A DNA stretch of 64,000 nucleotides from JAICXG01 sp036825615 (GTDB lineage: Bacteria > Verrucomicrobiota > Verrucomicrobiia > Chthoniobacterales > UBA10450), in assembly GCA_036825615.1 (NCBI GenBank), contig DAISXY010000002.1, positions 1 through 64,000 on the forward strand. Direction: 5' to 3'. Below are positions 1 through 11,862 of this stretch, piece after piece (positions within the stretch are counted from its first letter, which is position 1; each line of letters begins with the position of its first letter). A program made the translations under genes and the position numbers. The notes under the pieces are model-generated. The model was given only the letters and a program-made list of their open reading frames with translations, had not been told where the DNA came from and made no database searches.

Positions 1-498
1 GACACCACGGGCGCCGCCAACCCCACCCCCGCCGACGGTGAAGGTGAACGGGGCGACGAGGCGGGAGGCCTGAGCTTCAGTGTGGATAGTGTGACTTATA
101 CCAGCGCCCAGACCTTCACCTGGGTGGCCGGTTCAAATCACACGATTGCGACGACCTCGCCGCAGAGTGGTGGGCCTGGAGTACAGGCGGTCTGGAAGAG
201 TTGGAACGATCATGGAGCGATTTCGCACGTGGTCGCGCCGACGACGAATAAGAATTACCAGGCGAGCTTCCAACTCCAATATTTCCTGACCATGAATGCG
301 GGCGCTGGCGGCACAGTTACACCGGCGAGTGGTTGGCAGAACGCCGGCAAAATGGTCAAGATCAAGGCCACAGCTAATCCTGGACATACGTTTGTGAACT
401 GGACCGGGAGCGGGCCAGGTTCCTTCACCGGGACGACGAACCCGGCACAGGTGACGATGATGGGACCAATCACCGAAAGTGCGAGCTTCTCCCCCTGA
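1..498 (+). CDS. C-terminal part of a surface/secreted protein with InlB B-repeat-like domains (partial)
   Basis: The frame is open at base 1 and stops at TGA 496-498, so only about 165 C-terminal residues are seen and the true start lies upstream. The GTG at 82 falls inside a domain and is unlikely to be the start. Two beta-rich repeats are visible: one with the stretch QTFTWVAGSNHTI, and one with the stretches AGAGGTVTPASGWQ and ANPGHTFVNWTGSG. This pattern (glycine, G-T-V-P-x-S-G, then F-x-x-W) is typical of divergent InlB B-repeats in large secreted or cell-surface proteins. The first 20 codons are less typical of the family, and a frameshift there cannot be excluded. No enzymatic domain is visible. 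Confidence 0.7.
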   Translation, partial: DTTGAANPTPADGEGERGDEAGGLSFSVDSVTYTSAQTFTWVAGSNHTIATTSPQSGGPGVQAVWKSWNDHGAISHVVAPTTNKNYQASFQLQYFLTMNAGAGGTVTPASGWQNAGKMVKIKATANPGHTFVNWTGSGPGSFTGTTNPAQVTMMGPITESASFSP

Positions 499-525
499 CG
501 CAGCAAACGCAACGCAACCGCGCCC

Positions 526-555
526 GCGGCGCGCCTGGATCTCCGGGCGCGCCGC
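526..555. terminator. GC-rich hairpin between convergent genes
   Basis: A 10-bp perfect stem (GCGGCGCGCC at 526-535, GGCGCGCCGC at 546-555) with a 10-nt loop lies between two genes that converge here (stops at 498 and 626). There is no T run. A bidirectional terminator role is inferred from position. A related string, GGGGCGCGCCGCCGGGCG followed by T6, occurs near 19328, so the right arm may belong to a dispersed repeat. Confidence 0.45.
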
Positions 556-625
556 CGGGCAAAGCGCGAAACAGCAGTAATTCCCGTGGGTTAATCCGCC
601 TGGTCGGTAGAAGCGCGAACCGCAG

Positions 626-3520
<2,895 letters not shown>

Positions 3521-3522
3521 CG

Positions 3523-4632
3523 TCAGGCAGCGGCTGCGGTTGCGAGCCGCGGCAACGCGCGCGGCGGGAATTCGCGCACGGCGTTGGCAATCGCGCGGAT
3601 ATGTTCCGGTGTTGTCCCGCAACAACCGCCGACGAGATTGAGCCAGCCGTTCGCCGCCCACTCCCGCAATTGCGGGGCCATCGATTCCGGCGTCTCGGGG
3701 AAGCCGGTGGGCGAGAGCGGATCGGGCAGGCCGGCGTTTGGGTAGGCGGTGGTGAAACAGGGCGCGAGCCGCGCCATCTCCTCGACGTGCGGGCGCATTT
3801 CCCGCGGACCGAGAGCGCAGTTGAGGCCGACAATGAGGGGCTCGGCGTGCAGGATCGAATTGAGAAAAGCGCCGACGGTCTGCCCGGTCAGGGTGCGGCC
3901 GGAAAGATCAGTGATCGTGCCGGAGACGAGCAACGGGAGCTTCTTGCCTAACGAGTCAAAGATCTCCAGAATGGCAAAGATCGCCGCCTTCGCATTGAGG
4001 GTGTCGAAGATCGTCTCGACCACCAGCAGATCGACTCCGCCCTCGATCAACCCACGCGCCTGTTGTGCGTATGTCCGCCGAATTTGGTCGAAGGTCACGG
4101 CGCGAAAACCGGGATCGTTCACGTCGGGTGAAAGCGAGGAGGTGACGGGCAGGGGTCCCATTGCCCCGGCAACAAAGCGCGGGCCGCCGGTTTCATTCGC
4201 GACCCGATCGGCGGCCGCACGCGCGATGTTCGCCGCGGCAAAATTCATCTCCTGGACGAGCGCGCCCAGCTCCGGATCGCTCACCACCCCTTCGAAAAAG
4301 TCGATGTCCTTCCGTTCCTCAGCCGGCTTGCCCTCGAAGAGGAAATCGTGCTGGCCGATGCTGGTGGCGCTGAAGGTATTGGTCTCGATCAGGTCCGCCC
4401 CGGCGCGGAGATAAGCGAGGTGGATCTGCTCGATCAACTCAGGGTGGGTGAGTTGGAGCAACTCCAGATCGCCGCGGAGCGAGCGGGCGCGATGGGCGGC
4501 AAAACGCGCCCCGCGAAATTGTTCTTCCGAGAGCTTGTATTGCTGGACCATTGTCCCCATCGCGCCGTCGAGGATGACGATGCGTTCACGCAGGAGTCGC
4601 TCGAGCGGGTGAATGGAAGCGGCCGGCGCCAT
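3523..4632 (-). CDS. metH: Methionine synthase, homocysteine S-methyltransferase domain (split MetH N-terminal half)
   Basis: 369 residues, matching the homocysteine-binding N-terminal domain of MetH (about 350 residues). The N terminus reads ILDGAMGTMVQQYKL. The zinc ligands are present: one Cys in GLNCALG (about residue 267) and the Cys pair in GGCCGTTPEH (about residue 338). The domain transfers the methyl group from methylcobalamin to homocysteine. It ends in the natural interdomain linker, after ALPRLATAAAA, with a TGA. The rest of the enzyme follows 2 nt later as a separate gene. The break at a linker with a dedicated ATG argues for true gene fission rather than a random frameshift, but a single indel would fuse the two, so sequencing error should be kept in mind. 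Confidence 0.92.
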   Translation of the reverse strand: MAPAASIHPLERLLRERIVILDGAMGTMVQQYKLSEEQFRGARFAAHRARSLRGDLELLQLTHPELIEQIHLAYLRAGADLIETNTFSATSIGQHDFLFEGKPAEERKDIDFFEGVVSDPELGALVQEMNFAAANIARAAADRVANETGGPRFVAGAMGPLPVTSSLSPDVNDPGFRAVTFDQIRRTYAQQARGLIEGGVDLLVVETIFDTLNAKAAIFAILEIFDSLGKKLPLLVSGTITDLSGRTLTGQTVGAFLNSILHAEPLIVGLNCALGPREMRPHVEEMARLAPCFTTAYPNAGLPDPLSPTGFPETPESMAPQLREWAANGWLNLVGGCCGTTPEHIRAIANAVREFPPRALPRLATAAAA

Positions 4633-4680
4633 GGAGGCTCAATTAACCGCAGCCGCGGCCACTCAGCAAGAAACAAATTG

Positions 4681-4696
4681 ACGTATCATGATACGT
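4681..4696. promoter_or_regulatory. Perfect 16-bp palindrome ACGTATCATGATACGT, candidate operator
   Basis: A perfect dyad of 16 bp lies 48 bp upstream of the split metH genes (minus) and 52 bp upstream of a divergent membrane-protein gene (plus). Position and symmetry fit a dimeric repressor site. Methionine-cycle genes are often controlled by MetJ-, MetR- or SahR-type regulators, but the sequence does not identify which, if any, binds here. No riboswitch was recognised in the same interval. Confidence 0.45.
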
Positions 4697-4748
4697 AGAT
4701 GCGTAGTTTGGGAACAGGGCCATCCTTTCCGAGGAACGGCTTTGCACT

Positions 4749-5744
4749 ATGCTTCGCTCCAATCGAGGAATGGATGTCGCCCAAATCATCATCAAGGAAC
4801 CCGAGGTAAGCGATGCGCAGCAGTATGCCCGCCGCATTCGCCTCCTCGCCTGCATCTATTTCACCTTGTTTTTCGTCTCGATCGCGGGCTGCATCTTGCT
4901 CGCCTGGCGGGTGCGCCTCTACGTGACCCTGGCCCAGCGCAGCAATGTCGAGACGCTGACGCTCGCCTTTCTCTTCGTCCTCTTTATCTATTTCGCCTCG
5001 CTGAGCTACAAGGGGACCTTAGGCGCAATCCGCATCGCCTATCATGCACTGCGCGGATGGCGTTTGAACCCGGTGGCGCAGGAGCGGCGCAAGGCGGCGG
5101 TTTTGCCCCAGCCAACCGAGAGCTCAACCAGGACCGCCGCGGTAAACCTCCTGCTTGAACGAGAGGATCATCCCTACGAGGCGTTCGAAATCTGCGTCGC
5201 GGACGAGGCCGGAAGCATGGGGCGAATCCGCATCGACGGGGCCCGGATTGAACATCGCGAGGCGCGCTCTGGCAGTTCCAATGACTTATTCGCCTTCTTT
5301 GTCGAACAAGTTCGGCAGCTCGTTGGGACACAGTCAGGAGCGGCGGTCAATTTTGACGTCGTGCAGTGGAAGGATCTGGATGAGGAAGCGGCCGAATCTT
5401 TCCTCAGTCAGGCGAGCTTCGCGCTTCATCTTGCCCAGCATCTCGGGGCGAAAGAGCTCTGGCCGAAGCTGACGCTCAGTCCTGCAAATTGCGCGGAGCT
5501 CGAGCGCCGCCTGCGATCGATTTGTCCGGCGCTGCGGAATGAAGCCATGCTTCCGACCTGGGAATACAGCGGCGAGCACAAACTGCCCATCATTCCCGAA
5601 CCGCTCGGTTTTCTATCGCTCTCCCGTAATGCGAAGCGGGTCGATCCTCTTGCCTCCATGAGTGCGGCGCTCGTGATTGTCCTGATCGCTTTCGGCCTCC
5701 TCCTCTTGATTGTCATTCGCCCGCCGTGGGTGCCTGGGGCATGA
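4749..5744 (+). CDS. Hypothetical membrane protein with three transmembrane segments
   Basis: 331 residues of unrecognised family. Two hydrophobic helices lie near the N terminus (about 32-54 and 66-90) and one at the extreme C terminus (about 303-325). Between them is a soluble region of about 210 residues, presumably cytoplasmic or periplasmic. A second ATG at 4770 (protein starting MDVAQII) is directly preceded by CGAGGA and could be the real start. The stop overlaps the next gene as ATGA (5741-5744), so the two are probably co-transcribed. No catalytic motif seen. Confidence 0.7.
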   Translation: MLRSNRGMDVAQIIIKEPEVSDAQQYARRIRLLACIYFTLFFVSIAGCILLAWRVRLYVTLAQRSNVETLTLAFLFVLFIYFASLSYKGTLGAIRIAYHALRGWRLNPVAQERRKAAVLPQPTESSTRTAAVNLLLEREDHPYEAFEICVADEAGSMGRIRIDGARIEHREARSGSSNDLFAFFVEQVRQLVGTQSGAAVNFDVVQWKDLDEEAAESFLSQASFALHLAQHLGAKELWPKLTLSPANCAELERRLRSICPALRNEAMLPTWEYSGEHKLPIIPEPLGFLSLSRNAKRVDPLASMSAALVIVLIAFGLLLLIVIRPPWVPGA

Positions 5745-6067
5745 ACACGCGATTAGTCCTTTGCGGTCTGGCCCTGCTCGTGAGCGGTTGCTTCGGACCC
5801 AAGCCGACCGTGGTGCGGGTCGAAATGCAAAGGGTCGAAAAAGACCATGACCTCTACGTTGTCAGCGCAGAGATTCACAATGCTGTCGGCGGCGACGGAG
5901 AAGTTAGTATTGAGGGAAAGTTGATCGAGCGCTCGACGGGTAAGACTTACCGCGCGGAGGAAAAGGTCCATCTGGCCGGTCATGAGACGACGGTCGTGAA
6001 GCTCAGGATCGAGGCGCCGCCCGGTAATTATGAAGCTGAAGTCTCGGCCGAATATCCACCGGAGTAG
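5741..6067 (+). CDS. Small hypothetical lipoprotein
   Basis: 108 residues starting MNTRLVLCGLALLVSGCFG: a short signal sequence with lipobox VSGC, so predicted to be lipid-anchored at Cys17. The mature part (about 90 residues) is mostly beta-strand and resembles FxLYD-type or Ig-like small domains only in general character. The start is fixed by the ATGA overlap with the upstream membrane-protein gene, which suggests a two-gene operon. Function unknown. Confidence 0.7.
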   Translation: MNTRLVLCGLALLVSGCFGPKPTVVRVEMQRVEKDHDLYVVSAEIHNAVGGDGEVSIEGKLIERSTGKTYRAEEKVHLAGHETTVVKLRIEAPPGNYEAEVSAEYPPE

Positions 6068-6150
6068 TAACTCGATTTGCTTCAGTTTCCTCCCGGCTTG
6101 CAGGATAAAATATTTCTAAGGTCGCGGAGCTTCATTATCCTTTGCGCTCG

Positions 6151-7380
6151 ATGGAAGCGATACAGATCTATCGCTCGCTCAACTCGACGCAGCGAAAAAC
6201 CTTCCTCGCCTGTTTCCTCGGCTGGACGCTCGACGCGCTCGATTTTTTTCTCCTCACTTTCGTGGTCAAGGATGTCGCGGCGGAGTTCTCCGTCTCGATC
6301 GTGCGGGTGACGTTTGCGATCACTTTGACGCTGATGATGCGGCCGTTGGGCGCGCTGATTTTCGGTTTGTTAGGCGACCGCTTCGGACGGCGGGTGCCGC
6401 TCATGATCGACATCGTTTTCTATTCCGTGATGGAGCTTCTCACCGCCTTCTCTCCGAGTTACACGGTGTTCCTGATCTTTCGCGCGCTCTATGGAATTGG
6501 GATGGGCGGCGAATGGGGACTCGGCGCATCACTGGCGATGGAGGCCTTACCGGCGAACGCGCGCGGCCTGGCCTCCGGGGTTTTGCAGCAGGGCTATTCC
6601 TTCGGATTTCTGCTCGCGGCGATTGTCTACTGGATCGTCTTTCCGCATTTCGGCTGGCGCGCGCTGTTTGTTGTCGGCGCGCTCCCGGCCCTGCTTGTCA
6701 TCTATATTCGCGCGCACGTCCCCGAATCGCAGGTCTGGGAGCGGCAGCGGCGCGAGCAGCGGCCGTCGTTAGGCATGGGCAAGTTCGTTGCCGAACACTG
6801 GCGTCTTCTCATTTACGCGGTCCTGCTCATGACCGCCTTCAACTACATGTCGCACGGGACGCAGGATCTCTATCCAACCTTCCTCCAGAAGCAGCGCGGG
6901 CTGTCGGTGAACTGGACGGCGCCGATCGCGATCATCTACAACCTCGGCGCGATTTGTGGCGGGACCATCCTCGGCTTTTACTCACAGCGCTGGGGCCGTC
7001 GTCGCACCATCATGATTGCGGCCGCGCTCGGGATTCTCCTCATTCCGGCGTGGATTTTTTCCCCCACGATTCCGCTCCTGATCGCCGGCGGGTTTTTCAT
7101 GCAGTTCATGGTGCAGGGTGCGTGGGGCGTCGTGCCGGTGCACTTGAACGAGCTGTCGCCCCCGGCCTGGCGCGGGACTTTTCCGGGCGTGGTTTATCAG
7201 CTTGGGAATTTTTTCTCCGCTAATGCCGCCATGCTTCAGGCGGGCCTGGCGCGGCATTTCGTTAGGGCAAATGGCCAGCCGGACTATGCCTTGACGATGG
7301 CGTTAGTTACCCTCGTCGTCTTCGTCGTGCTCATCTTCCTCGCCTGGCTCGGCCGGGAAGCGCGCGGGATTGAGTTTTAG
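6151..7380 (+). CDS. MFS transporter, sialate/lactate:H+ symporter-like
   Basis: 409 residues with about 12 hydrophobic helices. FLGWTLDALDFFLLTFVV near residue 22 and GDRFGRRVPLMI (loop 2-3 motif of the major facilitator superfamily) point to the sialate/carboxylate symporter subgroup (NanT/lactate permease-like). RALYGIGMGGEWGLGASLAM is a characteristic helix-4/5 stretch. It is predicted to move a monocarboxylate or similar anion with protons across the inner membrane; the substrate cannot be read from sequence. ATG 6151 was preferred to a TTG three codons upstream. Confidence 0.85.
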   Translation: MEAIQIYRSLNSTQRKTFLACFLGWTLDALDFFLLTFVVKDVAAEFSVSIVRVTFAITLTLMMRPLGALIFGLLGDRFGRRVPLMIDIVFYSVMELLTAFSPSYTVFLIFRALYGIGMGGEWGLGASLAMEALPANARGLASGVLQQGYSFGFLLAAIVYWIVFPHFGWRALFVVGALPALLVIYIRAHVPESQVWERQRREQRPSLGMGKFVAEHWRLLIYAVLLMTAFNYMSHGTQDLYPTFLQKQRGLSVNWTAPIAIIYNLGAICGGTILGFYSQRWGRRRTIMIAAALGILLIPAWIFSPTIPLLIAGGFFMQFMVQGAWGVVPVHLNELSPPAWRGTFPGVVYQLGNFFSANAAMLQAGLARHFVRANGQPDYALTMALVTLVVFVVLIFLAWLGREARGIEF

Positions 7381-7381
7381 C

Positions 7382-8110
7382 CTAACGGAAGCTGGGAAGA
7401 AAGGCGGGCGCGCTGCTGCTGCCGCTACCGCCGCCGCCGCCGCTGGCTCGGGCGATAACGGCCGGCTGGCGACGATACATTCCTTTGCCGTAGCGATAAT
7501 CGACGATCGCCTCCGCAATTTTATCGGCGAGTTGCTCGCGGTAACTGGGGCTGGCCGCATCGCGGCGGTCATTGCGATTGCTCAGGTAACCGCATTCGAC
7601 CAGCACGGAGGGATACTGGGCGTTGCGCAAAACGCGAAAGCGCGCCGGGTGGATCCCGCGGTTCACCGTTCCCGGAATGCTCGAGAGGTTTTGTTCGATC
7701 GCCTGTGCCAAATCATAAGCGTAGGGGGAATGGTAATAGGTCTCGACCCCTTCCACCCCACGTCGGCGCGAATCGTTGAAATGAATGCTCACAAAGACCG
7801 AGTTCTTCTGCTCGTTCCCAATCGCCACCCGGGTGTCGAGCGGGATAAAGGTGTCGTTGTCCCGGGTGAGAACGGTGTTGAGCTGCGACTCGCGCAACTT
7901 CTTGTCCACCCGCAGGGCGACATCGAGCGCGACCATTTTTTCGGGCGGTCCGGAGCGCCGCCAGGCCCCGCTGTCCTTGCCGCCGTGCCCGGCGTCCACC
8001 ACCACAGTCTCAAAGGTGTGGCTGGTGTTAGTCGCGACCGTGGCGCAACCGGCCAGAAACAAGACGGCGAGAAAAAGAAGAGCGGCGAAGAGTCCCCCGT
8101 GGCGTGGCAT
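7382..8110 (-). CDS. N-acetylmuramoyl-L-alanine amidase, lipoprotein
   Basis: 242 residues. The signal sequence with lipobox LAGC (about residue 21) predicts a membrane-anchored periplasmic enzyme. The Amidase_3 fold is shown by VVDAGHGGKDSGA (zinc His), the Glu before MVALDVAL, SIHFNDS (second zinc His) and LVECGYLSNRND (catalytic Glu). It cleaves the bond between muramic acid and the stem peptide. A Gly/Ser-rich tail ends the protein. ATGs at 8116 and 8134 are alternative starts. The gene diverges from the polysaccharide deacetylase gene at 8238. Its stop falls next to the convergent MFS gene, where a near copy of the dispersed word (GCCTAACGG) lies at 7380-7388. Confidence 0.87.
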   Translation of the reverse strand: MPRHGGLFAALLFLAVLFLAGCATVATNTSHTFETVVVDAGHGGKDSGAWRRSGPPEKMVALDVALRVDKKLRESQLNTVLTRDNDTFIPLDTRVAIGNEQKNSVFVSIHFNDSRRRGVEGVETYYHSPYAYDLAQAIEQNLSSIPGTVNRGIHPARFRVLRNAQYPSVLVECGYLSNRNDRRDAASPSYREQLADKIAEAIVDYRYGKGMYRRQPAVIARASGGGGGSGSSSAPAFLPSFR

Positions 8111-8237
8111 TCGCATACATATAGCGATTCGCATGCCGGGCAAGCCGGAGGCGTTTTCCGGCGCAAAATGCCTGCATTTGGCGCGAAAATCACTTGTCTT
8201 TTCCGCCCGCGCCATCGATGGCTTGCGATCGATCTTT

Positions 8238-9494
8238 ATGCGGAATCGTCTCGTTGTTTTTCTCCTTCTCAGCGGCATGGTTTTTGGCGGTTGCAAGAAA
8301 ACCAGTTCGCCGGCAAAAGCCAGACCGAGTTCTTCCCCGAAAAGCTCCAGCGCCGTCGCCGCCGCGCCGCCCTCTGCGGTGACTCCGGTGCCGAGTCCGA
8401 CCGCGCCGCCGATCGACAAAACAGCGGAGGTCGTCGTTTTCGGTTATCACCGCTTTGAAAACAAGGTGCGCCGGCCGGACACCGAGATCACCCCGGAAGC
8501 ATTTGAGAAACAAATGCAGGAGCTCAAGGAGAAGGGGATCGCGGTCATCGGAATGCAGGATTTTCTCGCCTGGAAACGGGGAGAAAAATCAATCCCGCCG
8601 CGCTGCGCCATCATCACCATCGATGACGGCTACAAATCGGGTTACGAAGTGGCCTGGCCGATCCTGAAGAAGTTCGGTTATCCGCTCACGCTTTTCATTT
8701 ACACCGAGGGAATCAAGGGCGGGAAATTCGGCGGCGGCGAAGCTATGAGCTGGGAGCAGTTGGCCGAGATGCGCGACGCCGGGGTGGACATCGAAGCACA
8801 CAGCGCGACCCACCAGGACCTGCGCAAGCCCTACGACAAAGTCCGGCGCAAGAGGCTCACGCCGGAGGAATACGACCAATGGCTCAAAGACGAGGTCGCC
8901 GGTTCAAAAGCAACTCTCGAGCACAAACTCGGCATCCGGGTGGACTGCTTTGCGGTGCCGTTTGGCTACTATAACGAGCGAATCAAGGAGGAGTGCAAGA
9001 AGGCGGGCTACGAGGCCATCTTCACGGTTTACGGCCAGAAGCTGACCTACGGCTCGCCTAACGACGCCCTCGGCCGTTACATGATCGAGGCGAACAAGCC
9101 GAAAGTCTTTGAGGACGCGATCAAGTTCGGCGGCGAGACCAGCGGGGGGAGCGTTCCGGTTGAACAAATCCCGCTTACCAGCATCAACCCCGTGCCGGCC
9201 GACGGCTCGACCGCGAGCACACGACCGTTGATCAAGGCGAACCTTGGCGCGATCGGTGGGATCGATCCGCAGCAGGTGGTCCTGCGAGTGAGCGGCCTCG
9301 GCGTCGTCCCGGCAAAGTACGACCCGGCGACCAAGACCATCTCGTATCAGGTGACGCAGCCGTTGCGCGGCACATCCTGCTCCGTGATTCTCGAAGCCAA
9401 GATGGGCGAGAAAAAAGCCGAGGCTCGCTGGTCCTTTACCTTGAGCGAAAAGGCGCAGCCGGCTGGTGCCCAGTCCGCCACGCCGAAGAAATAG
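8238..9494 (+). CDS. Polysaccharide deacetylase (NodB domain), lipoprotein
   Basis: 418 residues. The N terminus has lipobox FGGC followed by a Ser/Pro/Ala-rich linker (about residues 20-65). The NodB carbohydrate esterase 4 domain follows: IITIDDGYKSGYE (metal/catalytic Asp pair), DIEAHSATHQDL (metal His residues), and VPFGYYNERIKEEC. A C-terminal domain of about 100 residues looks Ig-like. It probably removes N- or O-acetyl groups from peptidoglycan or an exopolysaccharide at the cell surface, and it is divergently paired with a murein amidase, which fits cell-wall remodelling. The start was chosen at the ATG directly before the signal sequence. Confidence 0.88.
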   Translation: MRNRLVVFLLLSGMVFGGCKKTSSPAKARPSSSPKSSSAVAAAPPSAVTPVPSPTAPPIDKTAEVVVFGYHRFENKVRRPDTEITPEAFEKQMQELKEKGIAVIGMQDFLAWKRGEKSIPPRCAIITIDDGYKSGYEVAWPILKKFGYPLTLFIYTEGIKGGKFGGGEAMSWEQLAEMRDAGVDIEAHSATHQDLRKPYDKVRRKRLTPEEYDQWLKDEVAGSKATLEHKLGIRVDCFAVPFGYYNERIKEECKKAGYEAIFTVYGQKLTYGSPNDALGRYMIEANKPKVFEDAIKFGGETSGGSVPVEQIPLTSINPVPADGSTASTRPLIKANLGAIGGIDPQQVVLRVSGLGVVPAKYDPATKTISYQVTQPLRGTSCSVILEAKMGEKKAEARWSFTLSEKAQPAGAQSATPKK

Positions 9495-9513
9495 CAAGGG
9501 TCCATCACGCTCC

Positions 9514-9658
9514 GTCATCCCGAGCGCAGTCGAGGGATCCCGTGGAAATACCTGAAAGGCCCAGCTCCGAAATTCAGGGGATCTCGAGGATTTGCTTCCG
9601 AACTTCACGGAACCCGCGGCGGGATCCTTCGACTCCGCTTCGCTCCGCTCAGGATGAC
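9514..9658. repeat. MITE-like inverted-repeat element (copy A2)
   Basis: Left arm 9514-9542 (GTCATCCCGAGCGCAGTCGA to GGGATCCCG); right arm 9620-9658 (CGGGATCC to GGATGAC). It lies between the deacetylase stop and the transketolase start and is the same family as the copies in metH and at 61985. Confidence 0.8.
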
Positions 9659-9723
9659 GGCTTGTCGCAGCCTTTCCCGAAATCGCCCATTCCCCTGCGA
9701 TGGCTTTTCGCTAGAGTCGGCGC

Positions 9724-11712
9724 ATGAGTCTTAACCTCGAAGCCCTTTCGCGCGCCGCCACGGAAGCGCGCGGCCTGGCCATGGACGCGGTCCAGGCCTC
9801 GAAGTCCGGTCATCTCGGCCTGCCGCTTGGCTGCGCGGAAATGGCCGCGGTTCTTTACGGCCAGGAATTGAAATACAACCCGGAGGAGCCGCGCTGGATC
9901 AACCGCGATTACTTCATCCTTTCTGCCGGGCACGGGAGCATGCTGCTCTACGCCTGGCTTCATATGAGCGGCTACGATCTCTCGCTTGATGACATCAAGC
10001 GCTTCCGGCAACTGCACAGCAAAACGCCGGGGCATCCGGAGTTTTTTGAAACGCCCGGCGTCGAATGCACCACCGGCCCTCTCGGCCAGGGCGTGGGCAA
10101 TGCCGTCGGCGTTGCGGTTGCGGCCAAAATGGCGGCGGCCCGTTTCAATACACCCGCGCACCGGATTTTCGACCAGCACATCATCTGTCTGGCCGGCGAC
10201 GGCTGCATGCAGGAGGGGGTAGCGGCGGAGGCGAGCGCTTTCGCCGGCCACTTCGGACTCGATAACCTCATTCTCATTTACGACCAGAACGACATCACGC
10301 TCGATGCGATGGCGAGCGCGACCGAAAGCGAAGATACCGGCAAGCGTTACCAGGCCTACGGCTTCGATGTGCAGAAGATCGACGGCCAGGATATGACCGC
10401 ATTCCTGCGCGCTTTGCGCAAAGCGAAACGGCGCGACAACGGGCGCCCGCAGTTCATCATCGCTCATACCCTGGCTGGGAAAGGAATTCCAGAGGTCGCG
10501 GGAACCGCAAAAGCCCATGGCGAAGCCGGGGCGAAATTCGTTGATGAAGCGCGCCGCAATCTCGGCTTACCCGAGGAGCGTTACTACGTCTCGCCGGAAA
10601 CGCGGGCCTACTTTGCCCAGCACAAGAAGGCGCTCGTCAGGCAATACCGCCGCTGGGAGCGGCTCTATCAGCAATGGCGGACGGACAATCCGGAGTTGGC
10701 GCGCCTCCTCGACGAGGGAATCGAACGCAAAGTGCCGGCCGATTTGTTAGGCAAAATCCCGGACTTCCCCGCCGACGCGAAGCTGGCGACGCGCAAAGCC
10801 GGCGGCGAAGCCTTGCAGCCGATCGCGCGCGAGATGCCGCTCCTGATCAGCGGCAGCGCCGATCTGCATGGCTCGACCATGAATTACATCGAAGGGGGCG
10901 AAGATTTCACCCGTGACAATCCAAAAGGGCGCAACATCCGCTTTGGAATTCGCGAACACGGCATGTGCGCGATCATGAACGGCGTCAGTTATCACGGGAT
11001 CTTCCGGGCTTCGGGCGCGACTTTCCTGGTTTTTACCGATTACTGCCGCGCTTCCATCCGGCTCGCCGCGCTTTCGAAATTGCCGAACATCTACATTTTC
11101 ACTCACGACTCGATCGGCGTTGGTGAAGATGGTCCGACCCATCAGCCGGTCGAGACGGTTGCGAGCATACGGGTGATGAAACAGATCGATCTCATCCGTC
11201 CCGCCGATCCGGAAGAAACCGCCGGCGCGTTCGCCGCTGCGGTCGAGCGAATCGACGGGCCGACCATGCTGGCGCTCACCCGTCAGGCCGTGCCGATGCT
11301 GAACGAAATCCCGGCGCAGGAACGGCGCGAAGGTGTGTTTCGCGGCGGTTACATCGCAAAAAGGGAGAGCGGCGAACTGAAGTTGATCCTGCTCTCCTGC
11401 GGGAGTGAGTTACAGCATGCCCTGGCGGCGGCGAAAGAGTTGGGCGAGGGGACCCGGGTTGTTTCCATGCCCTGCTTCGAACGGTTTGAACGGCAGTCAC
11501 AGAGTTATCGCGAAGAAGTTCTACCTAACGAGTGTAGGAGACGGGTGGCGATCGAAGCCGGGGTGCCCGAGATCTGGTCGCAGTACGTCGGGCTCGACGG
11601 CAAGATCATCGGCCTGCATCGCTTCGGCCTCAGCGCCCCCGGCGCCGAAGTCATGAAAGAATTCGGGATCGACGCCGAGCACGTTATTGCAGCCGCGCGC
11701 TCGTTAGGTTAG
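9724..11712 (+). CDS. tkt: Transketolase
   Basis: 662 residues, the normal length of bacterial transketolase. Thiamine-diphosphate binding: GDGCMQEGVAAEAS and the Asn in YDQNDIT. Substrate and cofactor motifs: SAGHGSMLLYA, GPLGQGVGNAVG, FGIREHGMCAIMNG (activating Glu region) and HDSIGVGEDGPTHQPVE. It moves two-carbon ketol units between sugar phosphates in the non-oxidative pentose phosphate pathway. The ATG at 9724 matches the family N terminus. The final codons read S-L-G-stop within TCGTTAGGT (11701), and an inverted TCGTTAGGC copy follows at 11749-11757, so the pair could form a terminator-like stem. Confidence 0.96.
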   Translation: MSLNLEALSRAATEARGLAMDAVQASKSGHLGLPLGCAEMAAVLYGQELKYNPEEPRWINRDYFILSAGHGSMLLYAWLHMSGYDLSLDDIKRFRQLHSKTPGHPEFFETPGVECTTGPLGQGVGNAVGVAVAAKMAAARFNTPAHRIFDQHIICLAGDGCMQEGVAAEASAFAGHFGLDNLILIYDQNDITLDAMASATESEDTGKRYQAYGFDVQKIDGQDMTAFLRALRKAKRRDNGRPQFIIAHTLAGKGIPEVAGTAKAHGEAGAKFVDEARRNLGLPEERYYVSPETRAYFAQHKKALVRQYRRWERLYQQWRTDNPELARLLDEGIERKVPADLLGKIPDFPADAKLATRKAGGEALQPIAREMPLLISGSADLHGSTMNYIEGGEDFTRDNPKGRNIRFGIREHGMCAIMNGVSYHGIFRASGATFLVFTDYCRASIRLAALSKLPNIYIFTHDSIGVGEDGPTHQPVETVASIRVMKQIDLIRPADPEETAGAFAAAVERIDGPTMLALTRQAVPMLNEIPAQERREGVFRGGYIAKRESGELKLILLSCGSELQHALAAAKELGEGTRVVSMPCFERFERQSQSYREEVLPNECRRRVAIEAGVPEIWSQYVGLDGKIIGLHRFGLSAPGAEVMKEFGIDAEHVIAAARSLG

Positions 11713-11822
11713 CGCGCGAATGGCTGGCCTGGGCAGATGCGACGTAATGCCTAACGAGGTCGAGCTATCTCGCGCATCTCACTTGGAAAGTGAGACCCCG
11801 GCTTTTTTCATCGATCGCCTTT

Positions 11823-11861
11823 AAATGCACATCTCAGAGGCAAATGCACATCTTCAGAGGC
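11823..11861 (+). repeat. Short direct repeat (AAATGCACATCT-CAGAGGC, two copies)
   Basis: Two adjacent copies, 11823-11841 and 11842-11861, differ by one inserted T. They lie in the tkt-upp gap just before a hairpin. Function unknown. Confidence 0.6.
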
Positions 11862-11862
11862 G

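Noticed and set aside
4633..4748. Cobalamin or SAM riboswitch upstream of metH
   Set aside because: The gap is only 116 bp and none of the known conserved boxes could be recognised; only the 16-bp palindrome stands out.
7370..8458. Long plus-strand frame across the amidase gene
   Set aside because: The minus strand encodes a clear Amidase_3 protein with signal sequence; the plus frame has no recognisable feature.
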